Source: Nemertoderma westbladi (taxonomy: Eukaryota; Xenacoelomorpha; Nemertodermatida; Nemertodermatidae). From it: a DNA stretch of 64,000 nucleotides. The stretch's first letter is position 1, and the number at the start of each line of letters is the position of its first letter. Position numbers and translations under genes: made by a program. The stretch covers positions 38,804 through 102,803 of the forward strand of contig JAUCBJ010001123.1 in assembly GCA_032718475.1 (NCBI GenBank). The letters are read 5' to 3'. Of the stretch, positions 49,501 through 63,300 are shown piece after piece. The notes beneath the pieces are model-generated. The model worked only from the letters and a program-made list of their open reading frames with translations. It had not been told where the DNA came from and did no database searches.

Positions 49501-52500
49501 CCATACAACTGTGAAAGTGAAAGTTAGTTATTTCATACGGAATAGCCATACAACTGTGAAAGTGAAAGTTAGTTATTGCATACGGAATAGCCATACAACT
49601 GTGAAAGTGAAAGTTAGTTATTTCATACGGAATAGCCATACAACTGTGAAAGTGAAAGTTAGTTATTGCATACGGAATAGCCATACAACTGTGAAAGTGA
49701 AAGTTAGTTATTACATACGGAATAGCCATACAACTGTGAAAGTGAAAGTTAGTTATTGCATACGGAATAGCCATACAACTGTGAAAGTGAAAGTTAGTTA
49801 TTGCATACGGAATAGCCATACAACTCTGAAAGTGAAAGTTAGTTATTGCATACGGAATAGCCATACATACAATTCTGAAAGTGAAAGTTAGTTATTGCAT
49901 ACAGAATAGCCATACAACTGTGAAAGTGAAAGTTAGTTATTGCATACGGAATAGCCATACAACTCTGAAAGTGAAAGTTAGTTATTGCATACGGAATAGC
50001 CATACAACTGTGAAAGTGAAAGTTACTTATTACATACGGAATAGCCATACAACTGTGAAAGTGAAAGTTAGTTATTGCATACGGAATAGCCATACAACTG
50101 TGAAAGTGAAAGTTAGTTATTTCATACGGAATAGCCATACAACTGTGAAAGTGAAAGTTAGTTATTGCATACGGAATAGCCATACAACTGTGAAATTGAA
50201 AGTTAGTTATTTCATACGGAATAGCCATACAACTGTGAAAGTGAAAGTTAGTTATTTCATACGGAATAGCCATACAACTGTGAAAGTGAAAGTTAGTTAT
50301 TTCATACGGAATAGCCATACATACAATTCTGAAAGTGAAAGTTAGTTATTGCATACGGAATAGCCATACAACTGTGAAAGTGAAAGTTAGTTATTTCATA
50401 CGGAATAGCCATACAACTGTGAAATTGAAAGTTAGTTATTGCATACGGAATAGCCATACATACAATTCTGAAAGTGAAAGTTAGTTATTGCATACGGAAT
50501 AGCCATACAACTGTGAAAGTGAAAGTTAGTTATTGCATACGGAATAGCCATACAACTGTGAAAGTGAAAGTTACTTATTACATACGGAATAGCCATACAA
50601 CTGTGAAAGTGAAAGTTAGTTATTGCATACGGAATAGCCATACAACTCTGAAAGTGAAAGTTAGTTATTGCATACGGAATAGCCATACATACAATTCTGA
50701 AAGTGAAAGTTAGTTATTGCATACGGAATAGCCATACAACTGTGAAAGTGAAAGTTAGTTATTTCATACGGAATAGCCATACAACTGTGAAAGTGAAAGT
50801 TAGTTATTGCATACGGAATAGCCATACAACTGTGAAAGTGAAAGTTAGTTATTTCATACGGAATAGCCATACAACTGTGAAAGTGAAAGTTAGTTATTGC
50901 ATACGGAATAGCCATACAACTGTGAAAGTGAAAGTTAGTTATTTCATACGGAATAGCCATACAACTGTGAAAGTGAAAGTTAGTTATTGCATACGGAATA
51001 GCCATACAACTGTGAAAGTGAAAGTTAGTTATTTCATACGGAATAGCCATACAACTGTGAAAGTGAAAGTTAGTTATTGCATACGGAATAGCCATACAAC
51101 TGTGAAAGTGAAAGTTAGTTATTACATACGGAATAGCCATACAACTGTGAAAGTGAAAGTTAGTTATTGCATACGGAATAGCCATACAACTGTGAAAGTG
51201 AAAGTTAGTTATTGCATACGGAATAGCCATACAACTCTGAAAGTGAAAGTTAGTTATTGCATACGGAATAGCCATACATACAATTCTGAAAGTGAAAGTT
51301 AGTTATTGCATACGGAATAGCCATACAACTGTGAAAGTGAAAGTTAGTTATTGCATACGGAATAGCCATACAACTCTGAAAGTGAAAGTTAGTTATTGCA
51401 TACGGAATAGCCATACAACTGTGAAAGTGAAAGTTACTTATTACATACGGAATAGCCATACAACTGTGAAAGTGAAAGTTAGTTATTGCATACGGAATAG
51501 CCATACAACTCTGAAAGTGAAAGTTAGTTATTGCATACGGAATAGCCATACATACAATTCTGAAAGTGAAAGTTAGTTATTGCATACGGAATAGCCATAC
51601 AACTGTGAAAGTGAAAGTTAGTTATTGCATACGGAATAGCCATACAACTGTGAAAGTGAAAGTTAGTTATTGCATACGGAATAGCCATACAACTGTGAAA
51701 GTGAAAGTTAGTTATTGCATACGGAATAGCCATACAACTGTGAAAGAGAAAGTTAGTTATTGCATACGGAATAGCCATACAACTGTGAAAGTGAAAGTTC
51801 GTTATTGCATACGGAATAGCCATACAACTGTGAAAGTGAAAGTTAGTTATTTCATACGGAATAGCCATACAACTGTGAAAGAGAAAGTTAGTTATTGCAT
51901 ACGGAATAGCCATACAACTGTGAAAGTGAAAGTTAGTTATTGCATACGGAATAGCCATACAACTGTGAAAGTGAAAGTTAGTTATTGCATACGGAATAGC
52001 CATACAACTGTGAAAGTGAAAGTTAGTTATTGCATACGGAATAGCCATACAACTCTGAAAGTGAAAGTTAGTTATTGCATACGGAATAGCCATACATACA
52101 ATTCTGAAAGTGAAAGTTAGTTATTGCATACGGAATAGCCATACAACTGTGAAAGTGAAAGTTAGTTATTGCATACGGAATAGCCATACAACTCTGAAAG
52201 TGAAAGTTAGTTATTGCATACGGAATAGCCATACAACTGTGAAAGTGAAAGTTACTTATTACATACGGAATAGCCATACAACTGTGAAAGTGAAAGTTAG
52301 TTATTGCATACGGAATAGCCATACAACTCTGAAAGTGAAAGTTAGTTATTGCATACGGAATAGCCATACATACAATTCTGAAAGTGAAAGTTAGTTATTG
52401 CATACGGAATAGCCATACAACTGTGAAAGTGAAAGTTAGTTATTGCATACGGAATAGCCATACAACTGTGAAAGTGAAAGTTAGTTATTGCATACGGAAT

Positions 52501-55500
52501 AGCCATACAACTGTGAAAGTGAAAGTTAGTTATTGCATACGGAATAGCCATACAACTGTGAAAGAGAAAGTTAGTTATTGCATACGGAATAGCCATACAA
52601 CTGTGAAAGTGAAAGTTCGTTATTGCATACGGAATAGCCATACAACTGTGAAAGTGAAAGTTAGTTATTTCATACGGAATAGCCATACAACTGTGAAAGA
52701 GAAAGTTAGTTATTGCATACGGAATAGCCATACAACTGTGAAAGTGAAAGTTAGTTATTGCATACGGAATAGCCATACAACTGTGAAAGTGAAAGTTAGT
52801 TATTGAATACGGAATAGCCATACAACTCTGAAAGTGAAAGTTAGTTATTGCATACGGAATAGCCATACAACTGTGAAAGTGAAAGTTAGTTATTTCATAC
52901 GGAATAGCCATACAACTGTGAAAGAGAAAGTTAGTTATTGCATACGGAATAGCCATACAACTGTGAAAGTGAAAGTTAGTTATTGCATACGGAATAGCCA
53001 TACAACTGTGAAAGTGAAAGTTAGTTATTTCATACGGAATAGCCATACAACTGTGAAAGTGAAAGTTAGTTATTGCATACGGAATAGCCATACAACTGTG
53101 AAAGTGAAAGTTAGTTATTTCATACGGAATAGCCATACAACTGTGAAAGTGAAAGTTAGTTATTGCATACGGAATAGCCATACAACTGTGAAAGTGAAAG
53201 TTAGTTATTTCATACGGAATAGCCATACAACTGTGAAAGTGAAAGTTAGTTATTTCATACGGAATAGCCATACAACTGTGAAAGTGAAAGTTAGTTATTG
53301 CATACGGAATAGCCATACAACTGTGAAAGTGAAAGTTAGTTATTTCATACGGAATAGCCATACAACTGTGAAAGTGAAAGTTAGTTATTACATACGGAAT
53401 AGCCATACAACTGTGAAAGTGAAAGTTAGTTATTGCATACGGAATAGCCATACAACTCTGAAAGTGAAAGTTAGTTATTGCATACGGAATAGCCATACAT
53501 ACAATTCTGAAAGTGAAAGTTAGTTATTGCATACGGAATAGCCATACAACTGTGAAAGTGAAAGTTAGTTATTGCATACGGAATAGCCATACAACTGTGA
53601 AAGTGAAAGTTAGTTATTGCATACGGAATAGCCATACAACTCTGAAAGTGAAAGTTAGTTATTGCATACGGAATAGCCATACATACAATTCTGAAAGTGA
53701 AAGTTAGTTATTGCATACGGAATAGCCATACAACTGTGAAAGTGAAAGTTAGTTATTTCATACGGAATAGCCATACAACTGTGAAAGTGAAAGTTAGTTA
53801 TTGCATACGGAATAGCCATACAACTGTGAAAGTGAAAGTTAGTTATTTCATACGGAATAGCCATACAACTGTGAAAGTGAAAGTTAGTTATTGCATACGG
53901 AATAGCCATACAACTGTGAAAGTGAAAGTTAGTTATTTCATACGGAATAGCCATACAACTGTGAAAGTGAAAGTTAGTTATTGCATACGGAATAGCCATA
54001 CAACTGTGAAAGTGAAAGTTAGTTATTTCATACGGAATAGCCATACAACTGTGAAAGTGAAAGTTAGTTATTGCATACGGAATAGCCATACAACTGTGAA
54101 AGTGAAAGTTAGTTATTTCATACGGAATAGCCATACAACTGTGAAAGTGAAAGTTAGTTATTGCATACGGAATAGCCATACAACTGTGAAAGTGAAAGTT
54201 AGTTATTACATACGGAATAGCCATACAACTGTGAAAGTGAAAGTTAGTTATTGCATACGGAATAGCCATACAACTCTGAAAGTGAAAGTTAGTTATTGCA
54301 TACGGAATAGCCATACATACAATTCTGAAAGTGAAAGTTAGTTATTGCATACGGAATAGCCATACAACTGTGAAAGTGAAAGTTAGTTATTGCATACGGA
54401 ATAGCCATACAACTCTGAAAGTGAAAGTTAGTTATTGCATACGGAATAGCCATACAACTGTGAAAGTGAAAGTTACTTATTACATACGGAATAGCCATAC
54501 AACTGTGAAAGTGAAAGTTAGTTATTGCATACGGAATAGCCATACAACTCTGAAAGTGAAAGTTAGTTATTGCATACGGAATAGCCATACATACAATTCT
54601 GAAAGTGAAAGTTAGTTATTACATACGGAATAGCCATACAACTGTGAAAGTGAAAGTTAGTTATTTCATACGGAATAGCCATACAACTGTGAAAGTGAAA
54701 GTTAGTTATTGCATACGGAATAGCCATACAACTGTGAAAGTGAAAGTTAGTTATTTCATACGGAATAGCCATACAACTGTGAAAGTGAAAGTTAGTTATT
54801 GCATACGGAATAGCCATACAACTGTGAAAGTGAAAGTTAGTTATTTCATACGGAATAGCCATACAACTGTGAAAGTGAAAGTTAGTTATTGCATACGGAA
54901 TAGCCATACAACTGTGAAAGTGAAAGTTAGTTATTTCATACGGAATAGCCATACAACTGTGAAAGTGAAAGTTAGTTATTGCATACGGAATAGCCATACA
55001 ACTGTGAAAGTGAAAGTTAGTTATTTCATACGGAATAGCCATACAACTGTGAAAGTGAAAGTTAGTTATTGCATACGGAATAGCCATACAACTGTGAAAG
55101 TGAAAGTTAGTTATTACATACGGAATAGCCATACAACTGTGAAAGTGAAAGTTAGTTATTGCATACGGAATAGCCATACAACTGTGAAAGTGAAAGTTAG
55201 TTATTGCATACGGAATAGCCATACAACTCTGAAAGTGAAAGTTAGTTATTGCATACGGAATAGCCATACATACAATTCTGAAAGTGAAAGTTAGTTATTG
55301 CATACAGAATAGCCATACAACTGTGAAAGTGAAAGTTAGTTATTGCATACGGAATAGCCATACAACTCTGAAAGTGAAAGTTAGTTATTGCATACGGAAT
55401 AGCCATACAACTGTGAAAGTGAAAGTTACTTATTACATACGGAATAGCCATACAACTGTGAAAGTGAAAGTTAGTTATTGCATACGGAATAGCCATACAA

Positions 55501-57356
55501 CTGTGAAAGTGAAAGTTAGTTATTTCATACGGAATAGCCATACAACTGTGAAAGTGAAAGTTAGTTATTGCATACGGAATAGCCATACAACTGTGAAATT
55601 GAAAGTTAGTTATTTCATACGGAATAGCCATACAACTGTGAAAGTGAAAGTTAGTTATTTCATACGGAATAGCCATACAACTGTGAAAGTGAAAGTTAGT
55701 TATTTCATACGGAATAGCCATACATACAATTCTGAAAGTGAAAGTTAGTTATTGCATACGGAATAGCCATACAACTGTGAAAGTGAAAGTTAGTTATTTC
55801 ATACGGAATAGCCATACAACTGTGAAATTGAAAGTTAGTTATTGCATACGGAATAGCCATACATACAATTCTGAAAGTGAAAGTTAGTTATTGCATACGG
55901 AATAGCCATACAACTGTGAAAGTGAAAGTTAGTTATTGCATACGGAATAGCCATACAACTGTGAAAGTGAAAGTTACTTATTACATACGGAATAGCCATA
56001 CAACTGTGAAAGTGAAAGTTAGTTATTGCATACGGAATAGCCATACAACTCTGAAAGTGAAAGTTAGTTATTGCATACGGAATAGCCATACATACAATTC
56101 TGAAAGTGAAAGTTAGTTATTGCATACGGAATAGCCATACAACTGTGAAAGTGAAAGTTAGTTATTTCATACGGAATAGCCATACAACTGTGAAAGTGAA
56201 AGTTAGTTATTGCATACGGAATAGCCATACAACTGTGAAAGTGAAAGTTAGTTATTTCATACGGAATAGCCATACAACTGTGAAAGTGAAAGTTAGTTAT
56301 TGCATACGGAATAGCCATACAACTGTGAAAGTGAAAGTTAGTTATTTCATACGGAATAGCCATACAACTGTGAAAGTGAAAGTTAGTTATTGCATACGGA
56401 ATAGCCATACAACTGTGAAAGTGAAAGTTAGTTATTTCATACGGAATAGCCATACAACTGTGAAAGTGAAAGTTAGTTATTGCATACGGAATAGCCATAC
56501 AACTGTGAAAGTGAAAGTTAGTTATTACATACGGAATAGCCATACAACTGTGAAAGTGAAAGTTAGTTATTGCATACGGAATAGCCATACAACTGTGAAA
56601 GTGAAAGTTAGTTATTGCATACGGAATAGCCATACAACTCTGAAAGTGAAAGTTAGTTATTGCATACGGAATAGCCATACATACAATTCTGAAAGTGAAA
56701 GTTAGTTATTGCATACGGAATAGCCATACAACTGTGAAAGTGAAAGTTAGTTATTGCATACGGAATAGCCATACAACTCTGAAAGTGAAAGTTAGTTATT
56801 GCATACGGAATAGCCATACAACTGTGAAAGTGAAAGTTACTTATTACATACGGAATAGCCATACAACTGTGAAAGTGAAAGTTAGTTATTGCATACGGAA
56901 TAGCCATACAACTCTGAAAGTGAAAGTTAGTTATTGCATACGGAATAGCCATACATACAATTCTGAAAGTGAAAGTTAGTTATTGCATACGGAATAGCCA
57001 TACAACTGTGAAAGTGAAAGTTAGTTATTGCATACGGAATAGCCATACAACTGTGAAAGTGAAAGTTAGTTATTGCATACGGAATAGCCATACAACTGTG
57101 AAAGTGAAAGTTAGTTATTGCATACGGAATAGCCATACAACTGTGAAAGAGAAAGTTAGTTATTGCATACGGAATAGCCATACAACTGTGAAAGTGAAAG
57201 TTCGTTATTGCATACGGAATAGCCATACAACTGTGAAAGTGAAAGTTAGTTATTTCATACGGAATAGCCATACAACTGTGAAAGAGAAAGTTAGTTATTG
57301 CATACGGAATAGCCATACAACTGTGAAAGTGAAAGTTAGTTATTGCATACGGAATA
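46550..57356. repeat. Tandem 5403-bp duplication in satellite B
   Basis: The sequence at 46550-51952 recurs immediately downstream at about 51953-57355 with an offset of 5403 bp. Every length-variant junction checked shares it, such as 46981/52384, 48110/53513, 49202/54605, 50474/55877 and 51292/56695. Rare private variants are kept in both copies: catacagaat near 49901 and 55304, and aaattgaaagtt near 50193 and 55596. A third partial copy of the same order follows at 56969-59200 (offset 4585 from 52384-54615). I found no difference between the two main copies by eye. Confidence 0.85.
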
Positions 57357-60300
57357 GCCATACAACTGTGAAAGTGAAAGTTAGTTATTGAATACGGAAT
57401 AGCCATACAACTCTGAAAGTGAAAGTTAGTTATTGCATACGGAATAGCCATACAACTGTGAAAGTGAAAGTTAGTTATTTCATACGGAATAGCCATACAA
57501 CTGTGAAAGAGAAAGTTAGTTATTGCATACGGAATAGCCATACAACTGTGAAAGTGAAAGTTAGTTATTGCATACGGAATAGCCATACAACTGTGAAAGT
57601 GAAAGTTAGTTATTTCATACGGAATAGCCATACAACTGTGAAAGTGAAAGTTAGTTATTGCATACGGAATAGCCATACAACTGTGAAAGTGAAAGTTAGT
57701 TATTTCATACGGAATAGCCATACAACTGTGAAAGTGAAAGTTAGTTATTGCATACGGAATAGCCATACAACTGTGAAAGTGAAAGTTAGTTATTTCATAC
57801 GGAATAGCCATACAACTGTGAAAGTGAAAGTTAGTTATTTCATACGGAATAGCCATACAACTGTGAAAGTGAAAGTTAGTTATTGCATACGGAATAGCCA
57901 TACAACTGTGAAAGTGAAAGTTAGTTATTTCATACGGAATAGCCATACAACTGTGAAAGTGAAAGTTAGTTATTACATACGGAATAGCCATACAACTGTG
58001 AAAGTGAAAGTTAGTTATTGCATACGGAATAGCCATACAACTCTGAAAGTGAAAGTTAGTTATTGCATACGGAATAGCCATACATACAATTCTGAAAGTG
58101 AAAGTTAGTTATTGCATACGGAATAGCCATACAACTGTGAAAGTGAAAGTTAGTTATTGCATACGGAATAGCCATACAACTGTGAAAGTGAAAGTTAGTT
58201 ATTGCATACGGAATAGCCATACAACTCTGAAAGTGAAAGTTAGTTATTGCATACGGAATAGCCATACATACAATTCTGAAAGTGAAAGTTAGTTATTGCA
58301 TACGGAATAGCCATACAACTGTGAAAGTGAAAGTTAGTTATTTCATACGGAATAGCCATACAACTGTGAAAGTGAAAGTTAGTTATTGCATACGGAATAG
58401 CCATACAACTGTGAAAGTGAAAGTTAGTTATTTCATACGGAATAGCCATACAACTGTGAAAGTGAAAGTTAGTTATTGCATACGGAATAGCCATACAACT
58501 GTGAAAGTGAAAGTTAGTTATTTCATACGGAATAGCCATACAACTGTGAAAGTGAAAGTTAGTTATTGCATACGGAATAGCCATACAACTGTGAAAGTGA
58601 AAGTTAGTTATTTCATACGGAATAGCCATACAACTGTGAAAGTGAAAGTTAGTTATTGCATACGGAATAGCCATACAACTGTGAAAGTGAAAGTTAGTTA
58701 TTTCATACGGAATAGCCATACAACTGTGAAAGTGAAAGTTAGTTATTGCATACGGAATAGCCATACAACTGTGAAAGTGAAAGTTAGTTATTACATACGG
58801 AATAGCCATACAACTGTGAAAGTGAAAGTTAGTTATTGCATACGGAATAGCCATACAACTCTGAAAGTGAAAGTTAGTTATTGCATACGGAATAGCCATA
58901 CATACAATTCTGAAAGTGAAAGTTAGTTATTGCATACGGAATAGCCATACAACTGTGAAAGTGAAAGTTAGTTATTGCATACGGAATAGCCATACAACTC
59001 TGAAAGTGAAAGTTAGTTATTGCATACGGAATAGCCATACAACTGTGAAAGTGAAAGTTACTTATTACATACGGAATAGCCATACAACTGTGAAAGTGAA
59101 AGTTAGTTATTGCATACGGAATAGCCATACAACTCTGAAAGTGAAAGTTAGTTATTGCATACGGAATAGCCATACATACAATTCTGAAAGTGAAAGTTAG
59201 TTATTGCATACGGAATAGCCATACAACTGTGAAAGTGAAAGTTAGTTATTGCATACGGAATAGCCATACAACTGTGAAAGTGAAAGTTAGTTATTGCATA
59301 CGGAATAGCCATACAACTGTGAAAGTGAAAGTTAGTTATTGCATACGGAATAGCCATACAACTGTGAAAGTGAAAGTTAGTTATTTCATACGGAATAGCC
59401 ATACAACTGTGAAAGTGAAAGTTAGTTATTGTATACGGAATAGCCATACAACTGTGAAAGTGAAAGTTAGTTATTGCATACGGAATAGCCATACAACTGT
59501 GAAAGTGAAAGTTAGTTATTTCATACGGAATAGCCATACAACTGTGAAAGTGAAAGTTAGTTATTTCATACGGAATAGCCATACAACTGTGAAAGTGAAA
59601 GTTAGTTATTGTATACGGAATAGCCATACAACTGTGAAAGTGAAAGTTAGTTATTGCATACGGAATAGCCATACAACTGTGAAAGTGAAAGTTAGTTATT
59701 TCATACGGAATAGCCATACAACTGTGAAAGTGAAAGTTAGTTATTACATACGGAATAGCCATACAACTGTGAAAGTGAAAGTTAGTTATTGCATACGGAA
59801 TAGCCATACAACTCTGAAAGTGAAAGTTAGTTATTGCATACGGAATAGCCATACAACTCTGAAAGTGAAAGTTAGTTATTGCATACGGAATAGCCATACA
59901 TACAATTCTGAAAGTGAAAGTTAGTTATTGCATACGGAATAGCCATACAACTCTGAAAGTGAAAGTTAGTTATTGCATACGGAATAGCCATACAACTGTG
60001 AAAGTGAAAGTTAGTTATTGCATACGGAATAGCCATACAACTGTGAAAGTGAAAGTTAGTTATTGCATACGGAATAGCCATACAACTGTGAAAGAGAAAG
60101 TTAGTTATTGCATACGGAATAGCCATACAACTGTGAAAGTGAAAGTTAGTTATTGCATACGGAATAGCCATACAACTGTGAAAGTGAAAGTTAGTTATTA
60201 CATACGGAATAGCCATACAACTGTGAAAGTGAAAGTTAGTTATTACATACGGAATAGCCATACAACTGTGAAAGTGAAAGTTAGTTATTGCATACGGAAT

Positions 60301-63300
60301 AGCCATACAACTCTGAAAGTGAAAGTTAGTTATTGCATACGGAATAGCCATACAACTGTGAAAGAGAAAGTTAGTTATTGCATACGGAATAGCCATACAA
60401 CTGTGAAAGTGAAAGTTAGTTATTGCATACGGAATAGCCATACAACTGTGAAAGTGAAAGTTAGTTATTACATACGGAATAGCCATACAACTATGAAAGT
60501 GAAAGTTAGTTATTGCATACGGAATAGCCATACAACTGTGAAAGTGAAAGTTAGTTATTGCATACGGAATAGCTATACAACTCTGAAAGTGAAAGTTAGT
60601 TATTGCATACGGAATAGCCATACAACTCTGAAAGTGAAAGTTAGTTATTGCATACGGAATAGCCATACAACTGTGAAAGTGAAAGTTAGTTATTGCATAC
60701 GGAATAGCCATACAACTGTGAAAGTGAAAGTTAGTTATTGCATACGGAATAGCCATCCAACTGTGAAAGTGAAAGTTAGTTATTGCATACGGAATAGCCA
60801 TACAACTGTGAAAGTGAAAGTTAGTTATTACATACGGAATAGCCATACAACTGTGAAAGTGAAAGTTAGTTATTGCACACGGAATAGCCATACAACTGTG
60901 AAAGTGAAAGTTAGTTATTGCATACGGAATAGCCATCCAACTGTGAAAGTGAAAGTTAGTTATTGCATACGGAATAGCCATACAACTGTGAAAGTGAAAG
61001 TTAGTTATTGCATACGGAATAGCCATACAACTGTGAAAGTGAAAGTTAGTTATTGTATACGGAATTGCCATACAACTGTGAAAGTGAAAGTTAGTTATTG
61101 CATACGGAATAGCCATACAACTGTGAAAGTGAAAGTTAGTTATTGCATACGGAATAGCCATCCAACTGTGAAAGTGAAAGTTAGTTATTGCATACGGAAT
61201 AGCCATACAACTGTGAAAGTGAAAGTTAGTTATTACATACGGAATAGCCATACAACTGTGAAAGTGAAAGTTAGTTATTGTATACGGAATAGCCATACAA
61301 CTGTGAAAGTGAAAGTTAGTTATTGCATACGGAATAGCCATACAACTGTGAAAGTGAAAGTTAGTTATTGCGTACGGAATAGCCATACAACTGTGAAAGT
61401 GAAAGTTCGTTATTGCATACGGAATTGCCATACAACTGTGAAAGTGAAAGTTAGTTATTGCATACGGAATAGCCATACAACTGTGAAAGTGAAGGATAGT
61501 TATTGCATACGGAATAGCCATACAACTGTGAAAGTGAAAGTTAGTTATTGCATACGGAATAGCCATACAACTGTGAAAGTGAAGGATAGTTATTGCATAC
61601 GGAATAGCCATACAACTGTGAAAGTGAAAGTTAGTTATTGCACACGGAATAGCCATACAACTGTGAAAGTGAAAGTTAGTTATTGCATACGGAATAGCCA
61701 TACAACTGTGAAAGTTAGTTATTGCATACGGAATAGCCATACAACTGTGAAAGTGAAAGTTAGTTATTGCATACGGAATAGCCATACAACTGTGAAAGTT
61801 AGTTATTGCATACGGAATAGCCATACAACTGTGAAAGTTAGTTATTGCATACGGAATAGCCATCCAACTGTGAAAGTGAAAGTTAGTTATTGCATACGGA
61901 ATAGCCATACAACTGTGAAAGTGAAAGTTAGTTATTACATACGGAATAGCCATACAACTGTGAAAGTGAAAGTTAGTTATTGTATACGGAATAGCCATAC
62001 AACTGTGAAAGTGAAAGTTAGTTATTGCATACGGAATAGCCATACAACTGTGAAAGTGAAAGTTAGTTATTGCGTACGGAATAGCCATACAACTGTGAAA
62101 GTGAAAGTTCGTTATTCCATACGGAATTGCCATACAACTGTGAAAGTGAAAGTTAGTTATTGCATACGGAATAGCCATACAACTGTGAAAGTGAAAGATA
62201 GTTATTGCATACGGAATAGCCATACAACTGTGAAAGTGAAAGTTAGTTATTGCACACGGAATAGCCATACAACTGTGAAAGTGAAAGTTAGTTATTGCAT
62301 ACGGAATAGCCACACAACTGTGAAAGTTAGTTATTGCATACGGAATAGCCATACAACTGTGAAAGTGAAAGTTAGTTATTGCATACGGAATAGCCATACA
62401 ACTGTGAAAGTGAAAGTTAGTTATTGCACACGGAATAGCCATACAACTGTGAAAGTGAAAGTTAGTTATTGCATACGGAATAGCCATACAACTGTGAAAG
62501 TGAAAGATAGTTATTGCATACGGAATAGCCATACAACTGTGAAAGTGAAAGTTAGTTATTGCACACGGAATAGCCATACAACTGTGAAAGTGAAAGTTAG
62601 TTATTGCATACGGAATAGCCATACAACTGTGAAAGTTAGTTATTGCATACGGAATAGCCATACAACTGTGAAAGTGAAAGTTAGTTATTGCATACGGAAT
62701 AGCCATACAACTGTGAAAGTGAAAGTTAGTTATTTCATACGGAATAGCCATACAACTGTGAAAGTGAAAGTTAGTTATTGCATACGGAATAGCCATACAA
62801 CTGTGAAAGTGAAAGTTAGTTATTGCATACGGAATAGCCATACAACTGTGAAAGAGAAAGTTAGTTATTGCATACGGAATAGCCATACAACTGTGAAAGT
62901 GAAAGTTAGTTATTGCATACGGAATAGCCATACAACTGTGAAAGTGAAAGTTCGTTATTGCATACGGAATAGCCATACAACTGTGAAAGTGAAAGTTAGT
63001 TATTTCATACGGAATAGCCATACAACTGTGAAAGAGAAAGTTAGTTATTGCATACGGAATAGCCATACAACTGTGAAAGTGAAAGTTAGTTATTGCATAC
63101 GGAATAGCCATACAACTGTGAAAGTGAAAGTTAGTTATTGCATACGGAATAGCCATACAACTGTGAAAGTGAAAGTTAGTTATTGAATACGGAATAGCCA
63201 TACAACTGTGAAAGTGAAAGTTAGTTATTTCATACGGAATAGCCATACAACTGTGAAAGAGAAAGTTAGTTATTGCATACGGAATAGCCATACAACTGTG

